From assembly GCA_903884235.1 (NCBI GenBank), contig CAISEB010000052.1:28366-92365 (forward strand): a stretch of 64,000 nucleotides of DNA, given 5' to 3'. Shown here piece by piece: positions 8,912 to 17,449 of the stretch. Made by a program: the position numbers and the translations under genes. The DNA is from an uncultured Pseudomonadota bacterium. Lineage in GTDB: Bacteria > Pseudomonadota > Gammaproteobacteria > Steroidobacterales > Steroidobacteraceae. The stretch's first letter is position 1. Each line of letters opens with the position of its first letter. The notes beneath the pieces were generated by a model. The model saw nothing but the letters and a program-made list of their open reading frames with translations. It did no database searches and had not been told where the DNA came from.

Positions 8912-9262
8912 ATGAAGAAGCTCATCGCGATCCTTGCACTGGTCGCCGTCCCGCCCGCGTTCGCCGTCGACGCGCCGGCCCAGAGTCCGGCGCCGAAAAC
9001 CGCCACCCACCGCTACCTGATCGAGCGCACGTTCCCGGCGGGAGCCCTCAAGGGCCTCGACGCGGCGACGAAGAAGAAAGTCAACGCGAACAATGCCTCG
9101 GTGGGCGTGCGCTGGGTGCAGTCCTACGCGAATGCCGACGAGACCAAGACGTTCTGCGTGTATGAAGGCCCGAGCGAGGCTGCGGTGCGCAAAGCCGCCG
9201 AACTCAACAAGCTCCCGGTCGACAGCATCATGGAAGTGCCGGTGACGTTGTCGCCGAAGTGA
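8912..9262 (+). CDS. Exported DUF4242 paralogue
   Basis: 116 residues: signal peptide MKKLIAILALVAVPPAFA, then a DUF4242 domain parallel to its neighbour (HRYLIERTFPAGAL; GVRWVQSYANADETKTFCVYEG; AAELNKLPVDSIMEV). AGGAG lies ahead of the ATG. Tandem arrangement and matched motifs indicate duplication followed by gain of an export signal. Likely a small periplasmic metal- or ligand-binding protein; role unknown. Confidence 0.85.
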   Translation: MKKLIAILALVAVPPAFAVDAPAQSPAPKTATHRYLIERTFPAGALKGLDAATKKKVNANNASVGVRWVQSYANADETKTFCVYEGPSEAAVRKAAELNKLPVDSIMEVPVTLSPK

Positions 9263-9268
9263 GCGCAC

Positions 9269-9301
9269 GCCCGGGATGGCCACTCGCGAGCCATCCCGGG
9301 C
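9269..9301. terminator. Strong bidirectional stem-loop
   Basis: GCCCGGGATGGC (9269-9280) and GCCATCCCGGGC (9290-9301) form a perfect 12-bp stem with a 9-base loop. It sits exactly between convergent stop codons at 9262 and 9308, so it can serve both transcripts. No long T-run follows. Confidence 0.65.
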
Positions 9302-9307
9302 CGCGGC

Positions 9308-9883
9308 TCACTTCGTGGGCGCCATCAGGTGCTCGTACGGGGTCCCGGCCCACATGACGTACGGCACGCTCGTGTCGGGATCCGACCCCTTCGGGTACTG
9401 CTCGTAGAACGCCTTGTCCGCGCCGACGATCATCACGTGGGGTCCGGTCCGGATCCACTTGCCGGTCTTTGGCGGCGCGTGGGCGAACGGGTCCGTGTTG
9501 CTCGTATCGGTCCCGCCCGCCAGCATGTACACGAGACCAGCACGCGAGGGCGGGGCCTTCTTGTCCATGTAGGCATGCACCCACGCCATCGAAGCGCCAT
9601 CGGCGCACATCGCGTCCGGGCCGGGTACGTCGAGGTTGCCCGCCATGCAGGTGAAGCCGTTGGTGCCCTTGCGCAGCGTGCGCATCGTGCCGTCTGCTTC
9701 CATCGTCACGACCGCAGCCTGGCGGGCGATCCCGGCAGGCGCCGCGGACAGCGCGATCCTGATCAGTTCTGCATCCGACGGGGATTTTGACGTCGGCGAG
9801 CCTGTATCGGCGACCGCCAGCACGGGCGCGACCAGGAGTGCCGCTGCAAATCCCACGGTCCATCGACAGCGTGTACTGCGCAT
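9308..9883 (-). CDS. Exported protein of unknown function
   Basis: About 191 residues. A signal peptide (RWTVGFAAALLVAPVLAVA) sets the start at the ATG at 9883, preceded by a run of G (ribosome site); the longer open frame upstream is not needed. The mature part includes MEADGTMRTLRKGTNGFTCMAGN, then GPDAMCADGASMAWVHAYMDKK and PGxPYEHLMAP-like segments. I do not assign a domain. Two Cys are present, possibly disulfide-bonded. It lies next to the DUF4242 pair on the opposite strand. Confidence 0.7.
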   Translation of the reverse strand: MRSTRCRWTVGFAAALLVAPVLAVADTGSPTSKSPSDAELIRIALSAAPAGIARQAAVVTMEADGTMRTLRKGTNGFTCMAGNLDVPGPDAMCADGASMAWVHAYMDKKAPPSRAGLVYMLAGGTDTSNTDPFAHAPPKTGKWIRTGPHVMIVGADKAFYEQYPKGSDPDTSVPYVMWAGTPYEHLMAPTK

Positions 9884-10070
9884 CGGGAAGCCCCCCAAGT
9901 AGGTTTGGAACGCGTTGCGGTCCGTACCGGCATGCTTCCGGCACCCAACTGGTATCCACTTGTTTTCAGACAAGGGGACACCGCGCCGGCAGCGCTGTCA
10001 AGCCGGGGAATCCTGCACCGGCACCCGGTGCAGGACAACGATTGGGTGAGGCGTGCGGCGGGGGGGTGGA

Positions 10071-10137
10071 GGCCGCCCGCGACGCGGGCGGCCGGGCGGC
10101 CGCCCCGTCGTCCGGAGCCGGCCGCGTCGCGGCCGGC
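10071..10137 (-). terminator. Tandem GC palindromes downstream of the EF-G gene
   Basis: Two near-perfect palindromes lie in the 268-bp gap. GGCCGCCCGCG/CGCGGGCGGCC spans 10071-10093 with central A. GCCGGCCGCG/CGCGGCCGGC spans 10117-10137 with central T. Both lie just 3' of the EF-G stop codon and would form very stable stems in its transcript. Nothing else was seen between 9884 and 10151. Confidence 0.5.
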
Positions 10138-10151
10138 CCGGAGCAGGTCGA

Positions 10152-12296
10152 TCAGGCCGTGGCGGGCTTCGCGGCCTCGGCGATGACCGCGTCCGCAACC
10201 TGGCGCGGAACCTGGTCGTAGTGCGAGAACTCCATCGTGTACGACGCGCGGCCGGAGGTCATGCCGCGCAGGTGCCCGATGTAGCCGAACATCTCCGACA
10301 GCGGAACGTTCGCGACGACCGCGATGTTCGTGCCGCGCTCCAGCTGGTCGAGGATCGAGCCGCGGCGACGGTTGATGTCGCCGATGACGTCACCCAGGTA
10401 GTCGCCCGGCGTGACGGTCTCGACCTTCATCACCGGCTCGAGCAGCACGGGGCCGGCCTTGCGAATCGCCTCGCGGAAGCACGCCTTTGCCGCGATTTCG
10501 AACGTCAGCGCGTTCGAGTCGACGTCGTGGTAGCTGCCGTCGACCAGCGTCGCGCGGAAGTCGACCGTCGGGAAGCGGGCGAGAACGCCATCTTCCTTCT
10601 GCATCTTGAGGCCCTTCTCGACGGCCGGGACGTACTCGCGCGGCACCGAGCCGCCGACCGTCTTGTCCACGAACTCGAAGCCCGCGCCGCGCTCGAGCGG
10701 CTCGAACTTGATCCACACCTCGGCGAACTGGCCCGAACCGCCGGTCTGCTTCTTGTGGATGTACTGTTCCTGGATGACCTTCGTGAACGCCTCGCGGTAC
10801 GCAACCTGTGGCTGGCCCATGATGCCTTCGACGTTGAACTCCGTGCGCATGCGATCGAGCGTCACCTCGAGGTGCAGCTCGCCCATGCCGCGCAGGATCG
10901 TCTGGGCCGTCTCGCGGTCCGTCTCGAGGTGCAGCGAGGGATCGGCACGGACCATCTTGCCGAGGGCGGCGTTGAACTTCTCCTGCTCGGTCTTGTTCTT
11001 CGACTTGACCGAGACGCTGATGACCGGATCCGGGAAGCGCATGCGCTCGAGGACCACCGGGTTCTCCGACGCGCACAGCGTGTCGCCGGTGTCGGTCTCG
11101 GCCAGCGACACGAGCGCGACGATGTCGCCGGCGCGCGCCTCTTCGATCGGGTTGGCTTCCTTGGCGAACATCTCGACCATGCGGCCGATCTTTTCGCGCT
11201 TGCCGCGGGTCGAGTTCAGCACCGAGGCGCCCTTGGTGAGCACGCCGGAGTACACGCGGATGAAGGTCAGCGCGCCATAGGCGTCATTGATGACCTTGAA
11301 CGCGAGCGCGGAGAACGGCTCGTCGTCGGAGCAGCCGCGCTCGCCGATCGGGTTGCCATCGGCGTCGACGGTCTTGATCGCCGCGACGTCGGTCGGGGCC
11401 GGAAGCAGGTCGACGACGGCGTCGAGAACCTGCTGCACGCCCTTGTTCTTGTAGGACGAGCCGCACAGCACCGGCGTGAACGCCGAGGTCAGCGTGCCCT
11501 TGCGCAGGCACGCGAGCAGCGTCTCCTTCGTCGGAATCGCGCCGTCGAGGTAGGCCATCATCGCCTCGTCGTCCATCTCAAGGCACGTGTCGACGAGCTC
11601 GGTGCGGTACTTCTCGACGTCGTCCAGGATCGCGCGATCGCTCGGGATCGTGACGCCGAGGGCATCGGCGAGGTTCGGGACGATATCGAGTACCTTCCAC
11701 TCGGCGTCCTTGTCGTCCGAGTCCCACACCAGGGCCTTCATGTCGACCAGGTCGACCATGCCCTTGAAGTTGTCTTCCGAGCCGATCGGAATCTGGATCG
11801 GCAGCGGGCGCGCGCCGAGGCGCTTCTTGATCATGTCCACGCAGCGCACGAAGTTGGCGCCACTGCGGTCCATCTTGTTGACGTAGCAGATGCGCGGCAC
11901 GTCGTAGTTGTCGGCGAGGCGCCAGTTCGTCTCGGACTGCGGCTCGACGCCTGCGACGCCGTCGAACACGACGACCGCGCCGTCGAGGACGCGCAGCGAG
12001 CGGTTGACCTCGATCGTGAAGTCGACATGCCCCGGGGTGTCGATCAGGTTGATCTTCTTGTTGCGCCAGAACGCAGACACGGCGGCGGACTGGATCGTGA
12101 TGCCGCGCTTCTGCTCCTGCTCGAGGTAGTCAGTCGTCGTCGACGTCTTCAGATCCTTCGTGTCGTGGATGTCGATGATCGTGTGCTTGCGCCCCGTGTA
12201 ATAGAGGATGCGCTCGGTCGTCGTGGTCTTTCCGGCGTCGACGTGGGCGATGATGCCGATATTGCGGACATCGGAAAGGGGTGTAGTGCGGGGCAT
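10152..12296 (-). CDS. Elongation factor G paralogue
   Basis: 714 residues, all EF-G domains. G1 is AHVDAGKT (18-25), G3 DTPGH (86-90) and G4 NKMD (about 140). Domains II-V end in the usual [22 protein letters not shown] drives GTP-dependent translocation and, with RRF, ribosome recycling. The gene is alone, not in an rpsL-rpsG-fusA-tuf operon, which suggests an extra copy. The switch-I region ([19 protein letters not shown]) differs from the usual GAATMDWM sequence and seems slightly longer. The start is the ATG at 12296; the frame continues upstream but without homologous sequence. Function as a second EF-G is an inference. Confidence 0.9.
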   Translation of the reverse strand: MPRTTPLSDVRNIGIIAHVDAGKTTTTERILYYTGRKHTIIDIHDTKDLKTSTTTDYLEQEQKRGITIQSAAVSAFWRNKKINLIDTPGHVDFTIEVNRSLRVLDGAVVVFDGVAGVEPQSETNWRLADNYDVPRICYVNKMDRSGANFVRCVDMIKKRLGARPLPIQIPIGSEDNFKGMVDLVDMKALVWDSDDKDAEWKVLDIVPNLADALGVTIPSDRAILDDVEKYRTELVDTCLEMDDEAMMAYLDGAIPTKETLLACLRKGTLTSAFTPVLCGSSYKNKGVQQVLDAVVDLLPAPTDVAAIKTVDADGNPIGERGCSDDEPFSALAFKVINDAYGALTFIRVYSGVLTKGASVLNSTRGKREKIGRMVEMFAKEANPIEEARAGDIVALVSLAETDTGDTLCASENPVVLERMRFPDPVISVSVKSKNKTEQEKFNAALGKMVRADPSLHLETDRETAQTILRGMGELHLEVTLDRMRTEFNVEGIMGQPQVAYREAFTKVIQEQYIHKKQTGGSGQFAEVWIKFEPLERGAGFEFVDKTVGGSVPREYVPAVEKGLKMQKEDGVLARFPTVDFRATLVDGSYHDVDSNALTFEIAAKACFREAIRKAGPVLLEPVMKVETVTPGDYLGDVIGDINRRRGSILDQLERGTNIAVVANVPLSEMFGYIGHLRGMTSGRASYTMEFSHYDQVPRQVADAVIAEAAKPATA

Positions 12297-12736
12297 GGCA
12301 AGCTTCCGTGACTGGGTCGGGTGGTTTGCGGAATCGAACGTGATGGCAAAGCGAAAACGCAGCGCCGGCCTCCGGATGAGCGCGTCATCCGGCTGCGGCA
12401 TTGCGGTCAATAGCCGCATATTTTGGCATGCCGCCGCCAGTCCTGCCAAAAGATCTGAATTGACCGGGAGTTGCAGGGCCCGTCGCGCGTGCGAGCGCCG
12501 CGTTATGTAAACAACCCGCTGATTTGTATATAGATAATGAGTGGGCGAGCGATCCGGTCCCGGCGCTGCGGAGGCCCGCGCCACGCACGGCGGGTGGGGC
12601 CGGGCGATGCCCGGATCCGGTTCGCCCTGAGTCCGTCCCCGCGTTGGGGGTCGCCGAGGCTCTCGCCGCGGTGAAGGGGATGGTAATTTGGCGACGCGTC
12701 GGCCGACCGGCCGATCTCATCGAGGGCGGATCACCT
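12297..12736. promoter_or_regulatory. 440-bp divergent intergenic region with leader hairpin
   Basis: No gene seen. On the EF-G side, CCGGATGA (12372-12379) and TCATCCGG (12385-12392) form a perfect 8-bp stem with a 5-base loop, 76-96 bases upstream of the EF-G start, so it is likely in the 5' leader. An AT-rich island at 12506-12540 (TTGTATATAGATAAT) is the best promoter candidate in either direction. The part from 12541 to 12736 is GC-rich with nothing recognisable. Confidence 0.4.
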
Positions 12737-14068
12737 ATGCGTGGATCGAAGTTGTTTCCCCGGCGTCCGGGTTGGTGCGCTGTGCTCGCGGCGCTCGTCA
12801 TCGAGCTGTCGCTGTGCGCCCAGCCGGCGGTTGCGGATGACGCGGGTTCGACCTGGCTGCACTGCGGCGGGCTCTGGGATGGCCGTGGCGGCAAGGCCAC
12901 GGGTCCGGCCTACATCGAAATCCGCGGGGACCGGATCGTCACGGTCCGATCCGCATCCGACGGCGCGGCGCCCGCGTCTGCCGTTGACCTGTCGGCGCTG
13001 ACCTGTCTGCCGGGGCTGATCGACAGCCACACGCACGTGCTGCTGCAGGGCGACATCACGGCCGACGACTACGACGCGCAGCTCCTCAAGCAGTCGCCGG
13101 AGTACCGCACGATCCTCGCGACCGTCAATGCCAAGCGGATCCTGTCGTGGGGCTTCACGACGATCCGGGACATCGAGACCGAGGGCGCGGGCTACGCCGA
13201 CGTCGACGTCAAGAAGGCGATCGAGCGCGGCATCATCCCGGGGCCCCGGATGCAGGTCGCGACGCGTGCGATGGATGTCACCGGTGCGTATCCGCTGCAT
13301 GGGTACGCCCCGGCCGTCGTCGTCCCGAAGGGTGTCCAGGAAGTCGATGGGCCGGTCGGTGCCCGGCGCGCGGTGCGCGAGCAGATCTATCACGGAGCAG
13401 ACTGGATCAAGGTCTATTCCGACCGCAGCTACCAGGTGATGCCGAACGGCGTCCTCGATGACATCCCGACGTTCACGCTCGAGGAGCTGCGGGCGGTCGT
13501 CGACGAGGCGCACCGCCAGCGCCACAAGGTGGCCTCCCACGCGATGGCGCTGCAGGGCGTGCATAACTCGGTCGAGGCCGGGGTGGATTCGATCGAGCAC
13601 GGCAACTACATCGCCGACGAGGACCTGCGCACGATGGTGCAGAAGGGGATCTGGTACGTACCGACCATCTACGTCGGTGAATACGTCGCCGAAGGCCGGG
13701 CCGCGGCTGGTGCGCCCGTCTGGAAGCAGATGGGCGAGATCCACGAGAAGACCTTCCGCCGCGCGCTCAAGGCGGGCGTGAAGATCGCCTTCGGTACCGA
13801 CATCGGCGGATTCGACTGGCACATCAACCCCGCCCGGGAGTTCGCCCTGATGGTGAAGTGGGGGATGACGCCCGAGCAGGCGCTGCGCGCGGCGACGGTC
13901 GGCGGTGCCGAACTGCTCGGCTGGAGCGACCGCCTCGGCACCGTCGAGCCGGGCAAGCTCGCCGACATCGTCGCCGTCGCGGGCAATCCGCTGGAGGACA
14001 TCACGCGCCTCGAGCACGTGCGCTTCGTCATGAAGGCCGGAGCCGTGCAGGACGTCGCGACGCCCTGA
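12737..14068 (+). CDS. Exported metal-dependent amidohydrolase
   Basis: 443 residues with a signal peptide (WCAVLAALVIELSLCAQPAVA). The amidohydrolase metal site is complete: DSHTHV (His98, His100), a Lys in DWIKVYSD near 225 that would be carboxylated, SHAMALQ, EHGNY, and GTDIGG with the catalytic Asp near 355. The C-terminal GTVEPGKLADIVAVAGNPLEDI closes the composite beta-sandwich domain. Relatives are imidazolonepropionase-like or prolidase-type exported dipeptidases and hydrolases; the substrate cannot be told. The start is the ATG at 12737, chosen by the signal peptide. Confidence 0.88.
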   Translation: MRGSKLFPRRPGWCAVLAALVIELSLCAQPAVADDAGSTWLHCGGLWDGRGGKATGPAYIEIRGDRIVTVRSASDGAAPASAVDLSALTCLPGLIDSHTHVLLQGDITADDYDAQLLKQSPEYRTILATVNAKRILSWGFTTIRDIETEGAGYADVDVKKAIERGIIPGPRMQVATRAMDVTGAYPLHGYAPAVVVPKGVQEVDGPVGARRAVREQIYHGADWIKVYSDRSYQVMPNGVLDDIPTFTLEELRAVVDEAHRQRHKVASHAMALQGVHNSVEAGVDSIEHGNYIADEDLRTMVQKGIWYVPTIYVGEYVAEGRAAAGAPVWKQMGEIHEKTFRRALKAGVKIAFGTDIGGFDWHINPAREFALMVKWGMTPEQALRAATVGGAELLGWSDRLGTVEPGKLADIVAVAGNPLEDITRLEHVRFVMKAGAVQDVATP

Positions 14069-14078
14069 TCCCGCGGCG

Positions 14079-14552
14079 CTAGAAGATGCCGGCAGCGAGT
14101 CCGGCGACCAGCGTCGTGCCAAGTTCCTCGGCACGATGCTGGTCGTCAGCAGTGGGATCGCCGACGACGACCAGCGGCGGCGCGATCGCAGACCAGCCGT
14201 AGCCGGCGACGATGCGTTCGACCGCGCGAACGGCGCCAGTGCCGTCGTTGCCCGCGCTGACGAACAGCCCATAAGGCAGTCCACGCAACTTTCCTTCTGC
14301 CGCGTAGAAGGTCCGGTCGAAGAAATCCTTGAGCGCGCCGGACATGTAGCCGAAGTGCTCCGGCGTGCCGAGCAGGACGCCTTGCGCGTCCAGCAGTTCC
14401 GCGGTTCCGCATTCGAGCGCATGGCGCACGGTCAGGGCCACGGGAACGCCCGCCGCGCGCGCGCCAGACTCGACCGCGAGGCGCAGCCGCTCGGTGCGCC
14501 CACCCGGGTGGCCGCCGAACACGAGCAGCACGCGCACGGTCGCCTCGCTCAT
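14079..14552 (-). CDS. Flavodoxin-fold / NADPH-dependent FMN reductase-type protein
   Basis: 157 residues. VLLVFGGHPGGRTERL corresponds to the phosphate-binding loop, and GTPEHFGYMSGALKDFFDRTFY is the hallmark flavin-contact segment. The C-terminal GLFVSAGNDGTGAVRAVERIVAGYGW fits too. Likely an FMN-binding oxidoreductase or electron carrier in the cytoplasm. It converges with the amidohydrolase with only 10 bp between stops and is divergent from the pseudouridine synthase. Confidence 0.8.
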   Translation of the reverse strand: MSEATVRVLLVFGGHPGGRTERLRLAVESGARAAGVPVALTVRHALECGTAELLDAQGVLLGTPEHFGYMSGALKDFFDRTFYAAEGKLRGLPYGLFVSAGNDGTGAVRAVERIVAGYGWSAIAPPLVVVGDPTADDQHRAEELGTTLVAGLAAGIF

Positions 14553-14692
14553 CGCGTCAGGTCCTTCGTCGGGGCGGTCGGGGGGTGGTGGCGGGTCACG
14601 AGTCCGTCCGGTGGGGACGGGGCCAGCATAGCCGACGGCGCAGCGGTCGCGCGCGGCTGGCGCGGCGCTGGGCGCTCGGCCAAGATCACGCC

Positions 14693-15448
14693 ATGGCCCG
14701 ATTCCCCAAGGCGCCGACCGCCGGCGCGCCGCGACACGGCGTCGCCCGAGTGATCTCCAAGCGCGGCATCACCTCGCGCACCGAGGCCGCCGCGTGGGTG
14801 CGTGCCGGGCGCGTGCGGATCAATGGCCGGATCGTGCTCGACCCGGAGTTCCCCGTTCAGGGCGACGTGGACCTGCTGGAGATCGATGGCCTTGCCGCGG
14901 CGCCTCGCGAATTCATGGCCGTGATGATCAACAAGCCCCGTGGCCTCGTCACCACCGCCCGCGACGAACGCGGGCGCGACACGGTCTATCGTTGCCTCGA
15001 CGGCTCCGGTCTCCCGTGGCTGTCCCCGGTCGGCCGCCTCGACAAGGCGAGCGAGGGCCTGCTGCTGTTCTGCAACGACCCGCTCTGGGCGGCGGGCATC
15101 ACCGGTCCTGAATCAGCGGTCACCAAGACCTATCACGTCCAGATCGATCGGGTGGGCGACGACGTGCTGATTGCCGCCATGATGGCCGGGGTCGTTGTCG
15201 ACGGCGAGCGGCTCGAATGCCGGTCGGTGCGCCTGCTGCGCACCGGATCCCGTCAGTCGTGGCTCGAGGTCGTCCTGGAGGAGGGACGCAACCGGCACAT
15301 CCGCCGGCTCCTCGAGGCATGCGGCGTGGGCGTCGTGCGGCTGGTGCGCACCGCGATCGGCCCGCTTGAGCTCGGCACGTTGCCGAAGGGGGGCTGGCGG
15401 GCCCTGATCGACGCCGAGATCGCGGCGCTCGGTCGCCCGAGGGCGTGA
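14693..15448 (+). CDS. RsuA/RluF-type rRNA pseudouridine synthase
   Basis: 251 residues. An N-terminal S4 RNA-binding domain (ISKRGITSRTEAAAWVRAGR) is followed by the pseudouridine synthase domain with INKPRGLVTT, the catalytic Asp in GRLDKASEGLLLF, and the late motif GRNRHIRRLLEACG. It converts a uridine in rRNA to pseudouridine; RluE, RluF and RsuA are all possible. The start is the ATG at 14693, just ahead of the S4 domain; the upstream frame has no homologous sequence. Confidence 0.88.
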   Translation: MARFPKAPTAGAPRHGVARVISKRGITSRTEAAAWVRAGRVRINGRIVLDPEFPVQGDVDLLEIDGLAAAPREFMAVMINKPRGLVTTARDERGRDTVYRCLDGSGLPWLSPVGRLDKASEGLLLFCNDPLWAAGITGPESAVTKTYHVQIDRVGDDVLIAAMMAGVVVDGERLECRSVRLLRTGSRQSWLEVVLEEGRNRHIRRLLEACGVGVVRLVRTAIGPLELGTLPKGGWRALIDAEIAALGRPRA

Positions 15449-15477
15449 CGCTGCGGTCCCGCGGCGACGGGCGGAAC

Positions 15478-15498
15478 GGGCGCGCTGGAGGCGCGCCC
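15478..15498. terminator. Stem-loop between convergent genes
   Basis: GGGCGCGC (15478-15485) pairs with GCGCGCCC (15491-15498) across a 5-base loop, between convergent stop codons at 15448 and 15513. No T-run is present. Confidence 0.5.
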
Positions 15499-15512
15499 GC
15501 GCAATCCCCGCG

Positions 15513-16331
15513 TCAGTGCTTCGGTGCGTCACCGAGCGGATAGGTGGTTGCATCGCGGGATTCGAGTCCGCGGCCGTCCGCTGGCGGCGCGGCCGACGGG
15601 GCCGGTGCCGCGGCGGCGGGAGCGGGCGCAGTCGCCGCAGGAGCGCCCTCGGACATGCTCGGCAGGCGGCTCAGGGCCGTGAGCAGGCGCTGCGCGTTGG
15701 CCGGCGGCGCGGCGCTGGTCGTGATGATCTCCGACGCGTAGATGCCGGGCTTCTGGTAGTACGCCGCGTTGCCCTTGTTGTCGATGCTGATCACCGCGCC
15801 GTCGACCGCGATGCCGCCGTAGAAGCCCTTGGAGCGCGAGTACGAGTAGATCTCGGCGCCGCCGATGTCGGTCGCGCCGGATACGCTGCGGCCCACGGGA
15901 CCCGCCGCGACGCTGGCGCCGGCGCCGAGCGTCAGCTTGCCGCCGGTGATTCCTTCGATGCTGCGGCGCGTCGTCAGGACGAGGATCAGGTCGCTCGCCT
16001 CGATGCCGAACTGCGGCCCGAAGCCGACGCCGCCCGTGCGCACGAACAGCGGGTTGCGCCACTGACCATGCTCGTCGCGTACCAGCATGACGCCGGTTCC
16101 CGCGCGGCCTCCCACCAGGGCGATTCCAACCTTGATCATGTCGGGAAACACGACGATCCCGTATGCACGGCGCAGCAACCAGTCCGGCATGGACTCGTCG
16201 GGCATTGCCTGAGTGTCTTCGATCACCTGCGTTGCCTTGAGCAGTGTGCCGTCTTCGCGCGGACCTGCGAGCGCCGCAGTGCTCGTGGCGAGGATGAGCG
16301 TCAGAGCGATGACGAAACGTCGCGCCGTCAT
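15513..16331 (-). CDS. Exported SYLF-domain (DUF500/Ysc84-type) lipid-binding protein
   Basis: 272 residues. A signal peptide (RRFVIALTLILATSTAALA) sets the start at the ATG at 16331, with AGGGGATC upstream. The SYLF fold is visible from about residue 60: RRAYGIVVFPDMIKVGIALVGG, GFGPQFGIEASDLILVL and KGFYGGIAVDGAVI. The C-terminal 50 residues are Ala/Pro-rich. Eukaryotic SYLF domains bind phosphoinositides; bacterial ones are periplasmic with unclear roles. It is divergent from apbE. Confidence 0.85.
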   Translation of the reverse strand: MTARRFVIALTLILATSTAALAGPREDGTLLKATQVIEDTQAMPDESMPDWLLRRAYGIVVFPDMIKVGIALVGGRAGTGVMLVRDEHGQWRNPLFVRTGGVGFGPQFGIEASDLILVLTTRRSIEGITGGKLTLGAGASVAAGPVGRSVSGATDIGGAEIYSYSRSKGFYGGIAVDGAVISIDNKGNAAYYQKPGIYASEIITTSAAPPANAQRLLTALSRLPSMSEGAPAATAPAPAAAAPAPSAAPPADGRGLESRDATTYPLGDAPKH

Positions 16332-16465
16332 GGAAGATCCCCTGTGTGGTGTTCTGTCAGGTCGGACCGCGGTGATCCTCGCGTGTTCCCCGGGCCGCAT
16401 GATACCCGACCGGATGCCCTGCATTCGATGCGGCTTGGGCCGATAATGCGGCCATGGAGGCTTTC

Positions 16466-17440
16466 ATGCGTGTCTTTTCGCGAATCCTGTTCATCGGCCT
16501 GTCGCTGTTCGCCGTCACCTGCGCCAGGGCGGACTGGGTCCGTCGGGAAGAGACGGTGATGGGGACCCGGATCTATGTCGAGGCCTGGCACGACAACCCG
16601 GTGCAGGGCGAGCTCGCGCTCGACGCGGTGATGGAGAACATGCGCCGCATCGACCGGCTGATGAGCCACTACCGGCCGGACAGCCAGCTCTCCCAGATCA
16701 ACATCCACGGAGCGGAAGGTCCGGTGCCGGTCAATCCCGAGCTCTTCGACCTGATTAGGACGTCGATTCACTTCTCCGAGATCAGCGAGGGCGCGTTCGA
16801 CATCACCTATGCGAGCGTCGGGTACCTCTACGACTACGCGCGTCACGTGCGCCCGACCGAGGCGGAAATCACGGCGGCGCTGCCGGGCGTGAACTATCGC
16901 AACCTTGTCCTCGACGGGGAACGCCATGCCGTGGGATTCGCGAGGCCGGGCATGCGCATCGACCTCGGCGGCATCGCCAAGGGGTACGCCTGCGACCGGG
17001 GCGTCGAGATCCTGCAGCGCTACGGCATCAGGAATGCGATCGTCACGGCCGGGGGCGATTCGCGGCTGCTCGGCGACCGGCGCGGCCGGCCCTGGGTCGT
17101 CGGCATCCGCCATCCCGACGACAAGAGCCGCGTCGTGCTCAGCATGCCACTGTCGGACGTGGGCATCTCCACGTCGGGGGACTACGAGCGATACTTCGAC
17201 GAAGGCGGCGTCCGCTATCACCACATCATCGACCCGAAGACCGGGCACAGCCCGACCGGCGTGCGCAGCGTGACGATCATCGGTCCGACCGCGACGGACA
17301 CCGAGGGCTGGTCGAAGACCGTGTTCATCAAGGGGCCGGTCGACGGCATTCGGCTGCTCGAGCAGCATCCCGGCATGGATGCCGTCGTCGTCGACAAGGA
17401 CGGGAAGGTCTGGTACTCGAAGGGGCTCACGCCGCCGTAG
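16466..17440 (+). CDS. apbE: FAD:protein FMN transferase (ApbE)
   Basis: 324 residues, exported (signal ILFIGLSLFAVTCARA). ApbE attaches FMN from FAD to Thr/Ser of redox proteins outside the cytoplasm. Motifs seen: SEGAFDIT, DLGGIAKGYACDRG (flavin binding), TAGGDSRLLGDR, HHIIDPKTGHSP and the metal-binding DTEGWSKT. The start is the ATG at 16466: GGAGG lies 5 bases ahead of it, whereas the ATG at 16454 would place that same GGAGG inside the coding region. It faces the DUF3570 gene (stops 10 bp apart), and the adjacent operon carries DUF4266 and thioredoxin genes. A flavinylated partner is not obvious in the window. Confidence 0.92.
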   Translation: MRVFSRILFIGLSLFAVTCARADWVRREETVMGTRIYVEAWHDNPVQGELALDAVMENMRRIDRLMSHYRPDSQLSQINIHGAEGPVPVNPELFDLIRTSIHFSEISEGAFDITYASVGYLYDYARHVRPTEAEITAALPGVNYRNLVLDGERHAVGFARPGMRIDLGGIAKGYACDRGVEILQRYGIRNAIVTAGGDSRLLGDRRGRPWVVGIRHPDDKSRVVLSMPLSDVGISTSGDYERYFDEGGVRYHHIIDPKTGHSPTGVRSVTIIGPTATDTEGWSKTVFIKGPVDGIRLLEQHPGMDAVVVDKDGKVWYSKGLTPP

Positions 17441-17449
17441 CGGCGCGGC

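Noticed and set aside
10053..12311. Very long plus-strand open frame opposite the EF-G gene
   Set aside because: It is the antisense of EF-G codons with high GC third positions; it has Arg/Val/Asp-rich, domain-free sequence. EF-G itself is unambiguous.
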